NCBI GenBank assembly: GCA_035565675.1
Contig: DATMSA010000213.1
Coordinates: 1-15,051, forward strand
Direction: 5' to 3'
From: Capillimicrobium sp035565675
GTDB taxonomy: Bacteria; Actinomycetota; Thermoleophilia; Solirubrobacterales; Solirubrobacteraceae
DNA length: 15,051 nucleotides
The position numbers and the translations under genes are program-made. The notes below the pieces were generated by a model. It had not been told where the DNA came from, ran no database searches, and saw nothing but the letters and a program-made list of their open reading frames with translations. The stretch's first letter is position 1, and the number at the start of each line of letters is the position of its first letter. Shown in pieces: positions 6,943 through 13,058 of the stretch.

Positions 6943-6948
6943 ACGGTA
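6943..6948 (-). promoter_or_regulatory. -10 box TACCGT of xthA, probably leaderless
   Basis: Minus-strand TACCGT (TANNNT) followed by 7 bases and the GTG start at 6935, the spacing expected when transcription begins at the start codon. No -35 is recognisable. Confidence 0.5.
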
Positions 6949-6984
6949 TCCGTGATCGGGCGCCGCCGGCGGCCGCTCTCTCTT

Positions 6985-7016
6985 CGTATAGGCGATTATG
7001 CGTATAAGCGTATGAT
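6985..7016 (+). promoter_or_regulatory. fic promoter: repeated CGTATA motifs and -10 TATGAT
   Basis: An AT-rich island in GC-rich DNA. CGTATA occurs at 6985-6990 and 7001-7006, with a third near-copy CGTATG at 7009-7014. TTATGCGTATAA (6996-7007) is nearly palindromic (10 of 12 positions). TATGAT at 7011-7016 is a good -10, and exactly 6 bases separate it from GTG 7023, so the mRNA is probably leaderless. The Fic protein has its own C-terminal winged helix, so it may bind these repeats and autoregulate (inference). Confidence 0.55.
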
Positions 7017-7022
7017 GCTCGT

Positions 7023-8105
7023 GTGATCTTCAGGGCTCCCGAGCTGTCGAAGGCGACGCGTCGCGATCTCGCGACGCTCGACGAGCTGCGCGTGGAGCTC
7101 GGCGAGCGGGCGAAGGCGCCCGTCCCCTGGATGGGACGGCTGCGCCGGTCGTTCCAGGCCGAGGTCGCGTCGAGCTCGATCGGCATCGAGGGGTTCCACG
7201 TCACCCCGGCCGAGGCGCTCGACGTCGTCCGAGGCGGCGAACGGGGGCCGGAGGGCGACGAGGACCGGGCGGCGCTGGCGTGCTACGCGCGGGCGATGGA
7301 CCACGTAGCGGCGATGGCGGACGATCCGGCCTTCCGGTGGTCGGCCCGCGTGATCCTCGACCTCCACTTCGACGCGTGCTGGTTCCAGCCGGAGCGGCGG
7401 CCCGGGCGGTGGCGGACCGGGCCCGTCAGCGTGACGATGCCCGGCGGCGACGGGCTGGCCTACGTCGGTCCCGATGCCGCCGACGTACCGGCGCTGGTCG
7501 ACGAGCTCGTCGAGTCGCTGGCGCGCGCGGGCGACGACCATGTCGTGGTGCGGGCCGCGATGGTTCACCTCAACCTCGTGTCGATCCATCCGTTCGAGGA
7601 CGGCAACGGGCGCGTCGCGCGGATCGTGCAGTCGCTGGTGCTCGGGCGGGAGGGGATCCTCGGGGCGGATCTCGCGTCGATCGAGGAGCACCTCGGCCGC
7701 AACACCGGCGCCTACTACGACGTGCTGCGCCGGGTGCAGGGCGGCTCGTATCAGCCGGAGCGCGACGCGGCGCTCTGGATCGACTTCTGCGTGGGGGCCC
7801 ATCTGGAGCAGGCGCGCCGGCGGCTGGAGCAGCTCGCAGCCGCGGCTCGCCGCTGGGCCGCTCTCGAGGCGCTGGTGGAGCGCGGCGGCTGGCCCGACCG
7901 CCTGGCGGTCGCGCTCGAGCAGGCGCTGTTCGGTCGTGTCGATCGTGCGTCGTACGCGAGCGAGGCCGCCGTGTCCGCCCCGACCGCGAGCAACGATCTG
8001 CGCCGGCTCGTCGACGCCAGGCTGCTCGAAGCCCGCGGCCAGGGGCGCAACATCCACTACGTCGCGAGCCCGGGCTTGCGCGCGGCGGTCGATCGAGCCT
8101 CGTGA
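7023..8105 (+). CDS. Fic family protein AMP-transferase with winged-helix C-terminus
   Basis: 360 residues. The Fic active-site motif HPFEDGNGRVAR is intact at 189-200, with catalytic His189. An inhibitory-helix motif SxxxEG is present near the N-terminus (Ser52, Glu56, Gly57 in SSIGIEGF), making this a class II Fic whose glutamate blocks ATP until relieved. The N-terminal helical part begins RAPELSKATRRDLATLDEL, as in the COG3177 group. Residues 290-350 form a winged helix (SEAAVSAPTASNDLRRLVDARLLE) followed by a wing (GQGRNIHYVAS), so it likely binds DNA. The family transfers AMP to target proteins. No toxin-antitoxin partner gene is adjacent, consistent with self-inhibition. GTG 7023 is the first start and follows the -10 by 6 bases. 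The target is unknown. Confidence 0.92.
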   Translation: MIFRAPELSKATRRDLATLDELRVELGERAKAPVPWMGRLRRSFQAEVASSSIGIEGFHVTPAEALDVVRGGERGPEGDEDRAALACYARAMDHVAAMADDPAFRWSARVILDLHFDACWFQPERRPGRWRTGPVSVTMPGGDGLAYVGPDAADVPALVDELVESLARAGDDHVVVRAAMVHLNLVSIHPFEDGNGRVARIVQSLVLGREGILGADLASIEEHLGRNTGAYYDVLRRVQGGSYQPERDAALWIDFCVGAHLEQARRRLEQLAAAARRWAALEALVERGGWPDRLAVALEQALFGRVDRASYASEAAVSAPTASNDLRRLVDARLLEARGQGRNIHYVASPGLRAAVDRAS

Positions 8106-8309
8106 CCCGCGATCGCGGACGCGACGATGCCGGGCAGCGGCGGGGAGTTCGGCCACACCGACGCGCCGTCGTAGTGGGCGCCCTCGGCGGGAAGCGGGAA
8201 CCACACCTGGTAGACCCGAGCAGCAGGAGTCCGTGACCGCGGCGGGCGCGATGCTCTGCGCCAGCGCGGCTTCGACGCGGATCGGCGAGGTCAGCACGCC
8301 GCTCGTCAT
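8057..8309 (-). pseudogene. Short frameshifted coding remnant
   Basis: On the minus strand an ATG at 8309, 8 bases after the stop of the membrane-protein gene, opens a frame that reads naturally (MTSGVLTSPIRVEAALAQSI) until about 8225, then turns Arg-rich. From about 8215 another frame, off by one, reads naturally with G/C third bases (VYQVWFPLPAEGAHYDGASV, continuing WPNSPPLPGIVASAIAGHEA) to TAG 8057-8059, inside the end of fic. This looks like a small gene with an indel near 8216-8250, or the truncated remains of one. I do not recognise the protein. The alternative is chance coding-like sequence in GC-rich DNA. The rest of 8106-8316 holds nothing else I can support. Confidence 0.3.
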
Positions 8310-8316
8310 GGCGGGA

Positions 8317-9051
8317 TCATGGCTGCCGTTCGGGTTCGGCGCGCGGGCTGCTCGGCGGCCACCAGCGGTCGAACGCCTCGGCGGGCAGCCGGCGGGTGAC
8401 GCCCCAGCCCCGGTGGGCCCAGACGAGCATGATCCAGCCGCCGCACGCCGACCCGAGCGCGCCGGCGAGGATGTCGCCGTTCGTGTCCCCGAGGCTCTTC
8501 TGCAGCGTCGTGCCGAACACGGCGTCGGCCAGGAACTCGTACAGCTCGTAGAGCGCGGTGTAGCCGAGCCCGATCAGGAACGTGATGAGGAAGGTGCCGA
8601 TGTCCTGGCGGGGCAGGATGCGCTTGGCCGGGTCGAGCGCGACGTCGAGGCGCACGAGCAGCGCGTAGGTCGACGCGGAGGTCAGCATCGGCACGAGGAA
8701 GTGGACGACCTTGTCGTAGCCGTGGATGCGATCGAAGAGGTCGAACAGGTTGCCCCACGCCTGGATCGACATGGCCAGCACCACCGCCAGGTCGAACGGC
8801 CGCGGCATGTCGAGCACGCGGGGGATCAGCACGATCAGCACGGTGACCAGCGGCGCCGCCTCGACGTTCTTGTCGAGCAGGATCAGCAGCAGCGAGCCGA
8901 TGAGCAGCGCGGCGCGCAGCACGTCGATCGGGTCGCGGATGATCGGGTTCCAGTCGCCGAGCAGCAGCCGCCTCGCGCGCGGCGTGTTCAGCCACGCCGG
9001 CGGCGGCCAGTGGGTGTGGGGTGTGGCGTCGGGCTCGGTCGAGCTCGGCAT
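8317..9051 (-). CDS. Six-helix integral membrane protein, DUF2238/YjdF-like
   Basis: 244 residues with about six hydrophobic segments, roughly 43-60, 66-82, 86-106, 115-135, 151-178 and 193-213, and a Pro/Arg-rich cytoplasmic tail. Conserved-looking polar positions sit at the membrane face: DKVVH (113-117), ELYEF (169-173) and GDTNGDILAG (188-197). The pattern of DxxxH, then ExxE, then G-D-x-x-G-D resembles DUF2238/YjdF-like inner-membrane proteins; their function is unknown. The assignment is by motif memory and tentative. The ATG at 9051 is the first in-frame start; no convincing promoter or Shine-Dalgarno precedes it. The gene is divergent from the NHL protein gene 119 bases away. Its stop overlaps an ATG (ATGA at 8317-8320). 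Confidence 0.75.
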   Translation of the reverse strand: MPSSTEPDATPHTHWPPPAWLNTPRARRLLLGDWNPIIRDPIDVLRAALLIGSLLLILLDKNVEAAPLVTVLIVLIPRVLDMPRPFDLAVVLAMSIQAWGNLFDLFDRIHGYDKVVHFLVPMLTSASTYALLVRLDVALDPAKRILPRQDIGTFLITFLIGLGYTALYELYEFLADAVFGTTLQKSLGDTNGDILAGALGSACGGWIMLVWAHRGWGVTRRLPAEAFDRWWPPSSPRAEPERQP

Positions 9052-9154
9052 GGGGATCGGGCACCGCGCCGAGGACGGCGAGGCGTGACCGTGCAGGATG
9101 CCGGTGCGCGGGCGGCCGCGCCAGTGGTTCGGCGCGTCGCCGCGGACGCGCGGC

Positions 9155-9160
9155 TAGAGT
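9155..9160 (+). promoter_or_regulatory. -10 box TAGAGT before the NHL protein gene
   Basis: TAGAGT (TANNNT) ends 10 bases before TTG 9171. It supports a start downstream of the divergent membrane-protein gene rather than the ATG at 9021 inside it. No -35 is evident. Confidence 0.45.
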
Positions 9161-9170
9161 CCCGGCGGCT

Positions 9171-10139
9171 TTGGCCTGGAACAGCTTGCCCCGGTTGCTG
9201 GCGCCGCTGGTCGCGTGCGCGGCGCTCATGGCGTCGGCTGGAGCGGCGTCCGCGTCGATCGGCTTCGTCGGGCAGTGGGGGAGCCTGGGCGACGGCGAGG
9301 GCGAGTTTGGCGGCCCGGTGGACCTGGCCACGGCGCCGGCGGGCGAGGTGGTCGTCGGCGACACCTTCGACAATCGCGCGCCGAGCATCCAGACGTTCGG
9401 GGGCGACGGCGGCTTCCTGCGGCGGTGGGCGCTGTCGCCGACGGAGGACGGCGCGGTGCCGCGGCCGGGCGGGATCGCGGTCGGCCCGTCCGGGACCGTG
9501 TACGTCGGGGACTTCGCGCTCAACCGGATCCAGCGGTTCGCGCCCGACGGCACGCTGCTCGGGGAGTGGGGGACGGCCGGCTCGGGGCCGGGGCAGTTCG
9601 CAGCGCCGTGGGGCGTGGCGACCGACGCCCAGGGCCGCGTGTACGTCGTCGACTACGGCAACAGCCGGGTGCAGCGGTTCAGCGCCGAGGGCGAGTTCCT
9701 CGGCCAGTGGGGGTCGTTCGGCTCGCGTCGCGGACAGCTTCGTGCGCCGACGTTCATCGCCGTCGGCCGCCGTGGTCGCGTCTTCGTCGCCGACAGCGGC
9801 AACAGCCGCATCCAGGTGTTCGACTCCCGCGGCCGGTACGCGCGGGCGTGGGCCAGCCCGGGCCGGCGGGTCGGGCCGCCGGACTTCCCGCTGGGCGTCG
9901 CGACCGGCCGCGACGGCGGCGTCTACGTGGTGGGGACGACCAGCGTCCAGAAGTACACGGCGCGCGGGCGGCTGGTGACGAGCTGGGGCGCGTTCGGCTC
10001 GGGGCCCGGTCGGTTCCGCAACCCGCAGGGGATCGCGACCGACGCGGCCGGCAACGTCTACGTCGGGGACAGCGGCAACGACCGCGTCCAGAAGTTCCAC
10101 GACGCCGGGCCGCCGTACCGGAGGGGGCGCGGGCGATGA
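9171..10139 (+). CDS. Exported NHL-repeat six-bladed beta-propeller protein
   Basis: 322 residues from TTG 9171. The N-terminus is a signal peptide: positive Arg8, hydrophobic LLAPLVACAALMASAGA, cleavage probably after ASA near 28. The rest is NHL repeats of about 45 residues, each with a [GV]-A-x-x-x-x-G-x-V-Y-V-x-D strand pair and a following NSRIQRF-like strand: DLATAPAGEVVVGD, GIAVGPSGTVYVGD, GVATDAQGRVYVVD, FIAVGRRGRVFVAD, GVATGRDGGVYVVG and GIATDAAGNVYVGD. The linking motif W-G-x-x-G-S-G-P-G-x-F recurs. Six blades, with the first strand (FVGQWGS) closing the ring. Such propellers bind proteins or ligands outside the cell; no catalytic residues are apparent. A longer frame from ATG 9021 would overlap the divergent gene and lack an N-terminal signal peptide, so TTG is preferred; TTG 9186 is also possible. 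Its stop overlaps the next start (ATGA). Confidence 0.88.
   Translation: MAWNSLPRLLAPLVACAALMASAGAASASIGFVGQWGSLGDGEGEFGGPVDLATAPAGEVVVGDTFDNRAPSIQTFGGDGGFLRRWALSPTEDGAVPRPGGIAVGPSGTVYVGDFALNRIQRFAPDGTLLGEWGTAGSGPGQFAAPWGVATDAQGRVYVVDYGNSRVQRFSAEGEFLGQWGSFGSRRGQLRAPTFIAVGRRGRVFVADSGNSRIQVFDSRGRYARAWASPGRRVGPPDFPLGVATGRDGGVYVVGTTSVQKYTARGRLVTSWGAFGSGPGRFRNPQGIATDAAGNVYVGDSGNDRVQKFHDAGPPYRRGRGR
10120..10127 (+). promoter_or_regulatory. Ribosome binding site GGAGGGGG for the downstream exported protein
   Basis: It lies inside the end of the NHL gene, 8 bases before ATG 10136. With the ATGA overlap it indicates the two genes are translated from one mRNA. Confidence 0.65.
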
Positions 10140-10783
10140 GGACGCGTCTGCTCGCCGTCCTGCTCGGCGCGCTCATTCTCGTCCCGGGCGCTTCGGCCGC
10201 CCCGCCCGAGCCGCCGCGGATCCCCGAGGACTTCACCGCCACCGGCCGCTACCTCGTGCCCGACCTCGGGATCGACGTGCCGTTCCGGTGGGAGGGCGGC
10301 GACGGCAACAGCCGCATGGTCGCCGGCGGCCGCGACCATCCGATCTGGTTCGAGAACCTCGTCCACGGCGCCCCCGGTGAGCCCAAGCGCCTCTACACCG
10401 TCACGCACCGGTGGCCCGGCGTCGTCCAGGCCGTCCCGTGCGGCGCGATCCCCGGCGACTTCGACGGCGGCACCCTCAACGCCTGGTTCGAGCGCGCGAG
10501 CTTCGTCGGCCGCGAGGTGCTCGTGAAGGGCAAGCGCCGCCGCCACGTCAACCACTGGCGCGTGACCGGCGTCTTCCCGGCGCTGCCGCCCGGCAACTTC
10601 CTGCGCCTCCCGATCGCGATGGCCGACATCTACGTGGACCGCAGCGACCCCGCGAAGATCTGGAAGGTCCTCCACTTCGGCGTCCAGAACCTCTACGACC
10701 CCGAGCTTGACGAGTGGTTCGAGCTGGACCGGTTCAGCCGGCGGCCGGCGAAGGTGTCCCTGCCGAGCGGCTGCCCGACCTAG
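10136..10783 (+). CDS. Exported protein of unknown function, coupled to NHL protein
   Basis: 215 residues with a clear signal peptide (MRTRLLAVLLGALILVPGASA, cleavage near 21). The mature part begins with a Pro-rich linker, then beta-strand-like sequence rich in Trp, Asp and Gly (PFRWEGGDGNSRMV, LYTVTHRWPGVVQAVPCG, VNHWRVTGVFPALPP, ADIYVDRSDPAKIWKVLHFG). Exactly two cysteines remain after cleavage (Cys102 and Cys213) and could form one disulfide. There is no lipobox, no membrane segment and no motif I recognise. A basic loop VKGKRRRHVNHW sits at 130-141. The start is fixed by the GGAGGGGG site and the 4-base overlap with the NHL gene. The two exported products probably work in the same place, perhaps as partners (inference). 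A VOC gene follows after 52 bases with its own promoter. Confidence 0.8.
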   Translation: MRTRLLAVLLGALILVPGASAAPPEPPRIPEDFTATGRYLVPDLGIDVPFRWEGGDGNSRMVAGGRDHPIWFENLVHGAPGEPKRLYTVTHRWPGVVQAVPCGAIPGDFDGGTLNAWFERASFVGREVLVKGKRRRHVNHWRVTGVFPALPPGNFLRLPIAMADIYVDRSDPAKIWKVLHFGVQNLYDPELDEWFELDRFSRRPAKVSLPSGCPT

Positions 10784-10821
10784 CCGCGCGTCGCCTCCGG
10801 CACCGGTCCCTTCACGCCTGG

Positions 10822-10827
10822 TAGCGT
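10822..10827 (+). promoter_or_regulatory. -10 box TAGCGT of the VOC gene, probably leaderless
   Basis: TAGCGT is followed by 8 bases and GTG 10836, with no Shine-Dalgarno between, consistent with transcription starting at or next to the start codon. Confidence 0.5.
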
Positions 10828-10835
10828 CGCCGCTC

Positions 10836-11222
10836 GTGCACGCGCTCGGCATCCATCACGTGACGCTCATCGTCGACGACATGGAGCAGGCCGAGCGCTT
10901 CTATCGCGACGTGCTCGGCCTCCACGTGCGGCGCGATCGCACGGTGTCGAGCGGCCACGAGCGCCACGACGACCACGGCACCGGGGGCGTGTGGCTCGAT
11001 GCCGGGCACCAGCAGATCCACCTGGCGATGGGCTCCGTCCCGCCGGACCGCGGTCAGCACTTCGCGTTCCTCGTCCACGATCTCGACGCGGCGGTCGAGC
11101 ACCTGCGGGCCAGCGGCGTGGAGGTCGGCGAGCGGTTCGCCGTGGGGAGCGCCGCGCAGGTGTTCTTCCACGACCCGGCCGGGAACCTGCTCGAGCTGCA
11201 CGAGGCGCCGCGGTACTCGTAG
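10836..11222 (+). CDS. VOC superfamily (glyoxalase/dioxygenase fold) protein
   Basis: 128 residues with two beta-alpha-beta-beta-beta units. The first starts IHHVTLIVDDMEQAERFYRD and ends QQIHLAM; the second starts HFAFLVHDLDAAVEHLRASG and ends VFFHDPAGNLLELHE. The four usual metal-ligand positions are filled: His8, His62, His75 and Glu120, so a metal-dependent activity (isomerase, lyase, thiol transferase or extradiol type) is possible. The linker SSGHERHDDHGTGG (39-52) is unusually His/Asp-rich and could be a substrate lid. GTG 10836 is chosen because it directly precedes the first strand and sits 8 bases behind a -10 box. The frame extends upstream to 10707 but overlaps the previous gene. 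It is cytoplasmic; substrate unknown. The following kinase-like gene begins 24 bases after its stop and may be co-transcribed. Confidence 0.88.
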   Translation: MHALGIHHVTLIVDDMEQAERFYRDVLGLHVRRDRTVSSGHERHDDHGTGGVWLDAGHQQIHLAMGSVPPDRGQHFAFLVHDLDAAVEHLRASGVEVGERFAVGSAAQVFFHDPAGNLLELHEAPRYS

Positions 11223-11246
11223 CGCCGTGCGCGGCCGGCCGATCGC

Positions 11247-12386
11247 ATGAGCAGCGGCGACGTCGTCCCCGAGCACGGGGTCCCCACCAAGCAGGTCCAG
11301 CGGGATCTCGCCCAGGCGCGGGGCGTCGTCCGCTCGTGGCTGGCCGACCACCTGACGGCCGGCGACGACCTGCACGTCGGCGAGCTGTCGATGCCCGCGG
11401 CCACGGGGACGTCGAACGAGTCGCTGCTGTTCACCGCGACCTGGAGCGAGGACGGCGAGACGGTCACGCGGCGGTTCGTGCTGCGGCTCGACAACCCGCA
11501 CTCCCTGTACCTGGAGTCGCCGGCTCGCCTGCACTACGAGGTCTGCGAGGTCCTGGGCGAGGAGACGAGCGTTCCGGTCCCGGCGGTCCTGGCCTACGAG
11601 CCGGACCCGTCGCTGCTCGGCGTCCCGTTCTTCCTCATGGAGCACGTCGAGGGCCGGGCCCCGAGCGATCAGCCACCGTTCAACGTCGAGGGGTGGGTGG
11701 TCGATCTCGACCCCGGCGAGCGGCGGACCATGTGGCGCAACTTCGTCGAGGTCATGGCGAGCATGCACCAGCTCGACGTCGGTCTGCTCCCGATGCTGGA
11801 GGGACGATCGCTGGCGGGGGAGGTGGACCGCTGGGTCCGCCACCCCGCGTGGACGCACGGCGACCAGGACCCCCATCCGGTCCTGTCGGCCACGGCGACC
11901 TGGCTGCAGGAGCACCTCCCGCAGGACGCGCCGGCGGGGTTCGCCTGGGGCGACGCCCGGCTCCAGAACGTCCTGTTCGGCGCGGGCGGCGCCGTCAGCG
12001 CCGTCGTCGACCTCGACATGGTCAGCCTCGCCGGCGGCGAGTCCGACCTCGCCTGGTTCTGCGTCTGCAACCACTACCAGAGCGCGCTCACCGGGCGCCC
12101 GCAGCTCGAGGGGATCGGGACCGGGCGGGAGACGGTCGAGCTGTGGCAGCGGCTCGTCGGCCGCGAGCCGCGCCACTGGGACTACCACCTGGTGCTGGCC
12201 ACCTACCGGCTCGCGCTGGTCATGGCCCGTCTGGCGGTCTTCGTCGCGGCCGCCGGCATGCCGGAGGTGGCCGGGAAGATCACGGCCGAGAACGCGGCGA
12301 TCCCGTACCTGGCGCAGATGCTGGACCTCCCGTGGGAGGGGCCGGTCACCTACCGCTGGGACGCGGAGCTGCGGCTAGGCGCGTGA
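11247..12386 (+). CDS. Phosphotransferase (APH/choline kinase-like fold) family protein
   Basis: 379 residues. The N-lobe has PAATGTSNESLLF, a nucleotide-loop-like segment at 50-62, and RRFVLRLDNP, where Arg80 stands near the usual lysine. The hinge is FFLMEHVEG at 128-136. The catalytic loop is WGDARLQNVLF with Asp236 and Asn241; the usual His of HGD is Trp, a variant I recall from this actinobacterial subfamily. The metal site is VVDLDMVSLAGGESDLAW, with Asp255 and Asp257. Members phosphorylate small molecules; similar domains occur with acyl-CoA dehydrogenases and in drug resistance, but no resistance role can be claimed here. ATG 11247 has no clear Shine-Dalgarno. The 3' end overlaps the convergent tetR gene by 12 bases (12375-12386). 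Normal length, soluble. Confidence 0.88.
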   Translation: MSSGDVVPEHGVPTKQVQRDLAQARGVVRSWLADHLTAGDDLHVGELSMPAATGTSNESLLFTATWSEDGETVTRRFVLRLDNPHSLYLESPARLHYEVCEVLGEETSVPVPAVLAYEPDPSLLGVPFFLMEHVEGRAPSDQPPFNVEGWVVDLDPGERRTMWRNFVEVMASMHQLDVGLLPMLEGRSLAGEVDRWVRHPAWTHGDQDPHPVLSATATWLQEHLPQDAPAGFAWGDARLQNVLFGAGGAVSAVVDLDMVSLAGGESDLAWFCVCNHYQSALTGRPQLEGIGTGRETVELWQRLVGREPRHWDYHLVLATYRLALVMARLAVFVAAAGMPEVAGKITAENAAIPYLAQMLDLPWEGPVTYRWDAELRLGA

Positions 12387-12986
12387 CGCCCGGATCGCCG
12401 CGACGAGCGTCTCGTTGAGCACGACCAGCACCTGCTCGCGCGGCACGGCAGCGGCGCGCGCCTCCTCGAGCGCCGCCTCGAAGAACGCGAAGAAGCCGAC
12501 GAGCGCGGCGCGCGCGAGCGGGGGAGGGTCCGCCGTGCCGAGGTGGTTGAGCGAGATGCTCGCGATCACGAGGTCGACGAACCGGTCGAAGACGCCGCGC
12601 ACCTCGGGGTCGGTCGACACGCGCGCCAGCCGGTACAGGCGCCAGGCGTCGCTGGGCTGCATGGCGTGGTCGATCAGCCGGCCGACGTTCATGACGATGC
12701 GCTCGGGGAGCGGGATCGCCTCGTCGGTCACCCAGCCGTCGGTGAGCACCCGCCCGGCGTCCTCGAGGACGGCCAGCGTCAGGTCCGGCCGGCCGCGCGG
12801 GAAGTAGTGGTAGAGCAGGTTGCGCGTGACGCCGGCGTGCCGCGCGACCTCGTCGAGGGAGTAGTCGCTCAGCCCCTGCAGCGCGACGACGGGCGTGGCG
12901 GCGGCGACGAGCTGCGCGCGCCGGGCGCCGCGCGGAAGCCGCCGTGGCGGTCGAGCGACGGGTGCTCGCGGTCGGGTCCCACCCAC
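12375..12986 (-). CDS. TetR family transcriptional repressor
   Basis: 203 residues from GTG 12986. The HTH is at about 41-64: YSLDEVARHAGVTRNLLYHYF, a near-perfect TetR signature. The ligand-binding region follows, all helical, with DAWRLYRLARVSTDPEVRGVFDRFVDLV and FFAFFEAALEEARA. The N-terminus before the HTH is long and Arg/Pro-rich (GGTRPRAPVARPPRRLPRG), like other TetR tails that add DNA contacts. GTG 12989 is an equally possible start; 12986 lies 6 bases behind the -10 TACGGT, fitting a leaderless mRNA. It is divergent from the exported-protein gene at 13059 and very probably controls both promoters through the palindrome between them. The inducer is unknown. Its 3' end overlaps the phosphotransferase gene. 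Confidence 0.92.
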   Translation of the reverse strand: MGGTRPRAPVARPPRRLPRGARRAQLVAAATPVVALQGLSDYSLDEVARHAGVTRNLLYHYFPRGRPDLTLAVLEDAGRVLTDGWVTDEAIPLPERIVMNVGRLIDHAMQPSDAWRLYRLARVSTDPEVRGVFDRFVDLVIASISLNHLGTADPPPLARAALVGFFAFFEAALEEARAAAVPREQVLVVLNETLVAAIRASRA

Positions 12987-12992
12987 CACTCG

Positions 12993-13022
12993 ACCGTACC
13001 AGCCCAATTTACCGCGCGTCAA
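12993..13022 (-). promoter_or_regulatory. tetR promoter
   Basis: Minus-strand -35 TTGACG (13022-13017), an 18-base spacer and -10 TACGGT (12998-12993), then 6 bases to GTG 12986. The -35 lies in the left half of the palindrome, so operator occupancy would block it. Confidence 0.65.
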
Positions 13023-13038
13023 CTTGACAACTTGTAAA
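13008..13038. promoter_or_regulatory. Bipartite palindromic operator, probable TetR site
   Basis: TTTAC-N5-GTCAA-C-TTGAC-N5-GTAAA: two perfect inverted-repeat pairs, both centred on base 13023. It covers both divergent -35 boxes. The right half also contains the direct repeat CAACTTG (13020-13026 and 13028-13034, 8-base period). Size, symmetry and position fit two TetR dimers or one with extended contacts. Binding is inferred, the symmetry is seen. Confidence 0.7.
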
Positions 13039-13052
13039 CAGCGATCTAGGTT
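13024..13052 (+). promoter_or_regulatory. Promoter of the exported paralog pair
   Basis: Consensus -35 TTGACA (13024-13029), a 17-base spacer, -10 TAGGTT (13047-13052), then 6 bases to ATG 13059. This is the best sigma-70-type promoter in the window and predicts a leaderless mRNA. Confidence 0.75.
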
Positions 13053-13058
13053 CGCGCC

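Noticed and set aside
7023..8105. Fic as toxin of a two-gene toxin-antitoxin module
   Set aside because: The inhibitory SxxxEG motif is within the same protein and no small antitoxin gene is adjacent.
9021..9170. ATG 9021 as start of the NHL protein
   Set aside because: It would overlap the divergent membrane-protein gene and add about 50 Arg-rich residues ahead of an obvious signal peptide. TTG 9171 behind TAGAGT fits better.
11940..11990. His-to-Trp change in the HGD catalytic loop as evidence of an inactive kinase
   Set aside because: Asp236, Asn241 and the metal aspartates are present, and WGD variants are, as far as I recall, common in this subfamily.
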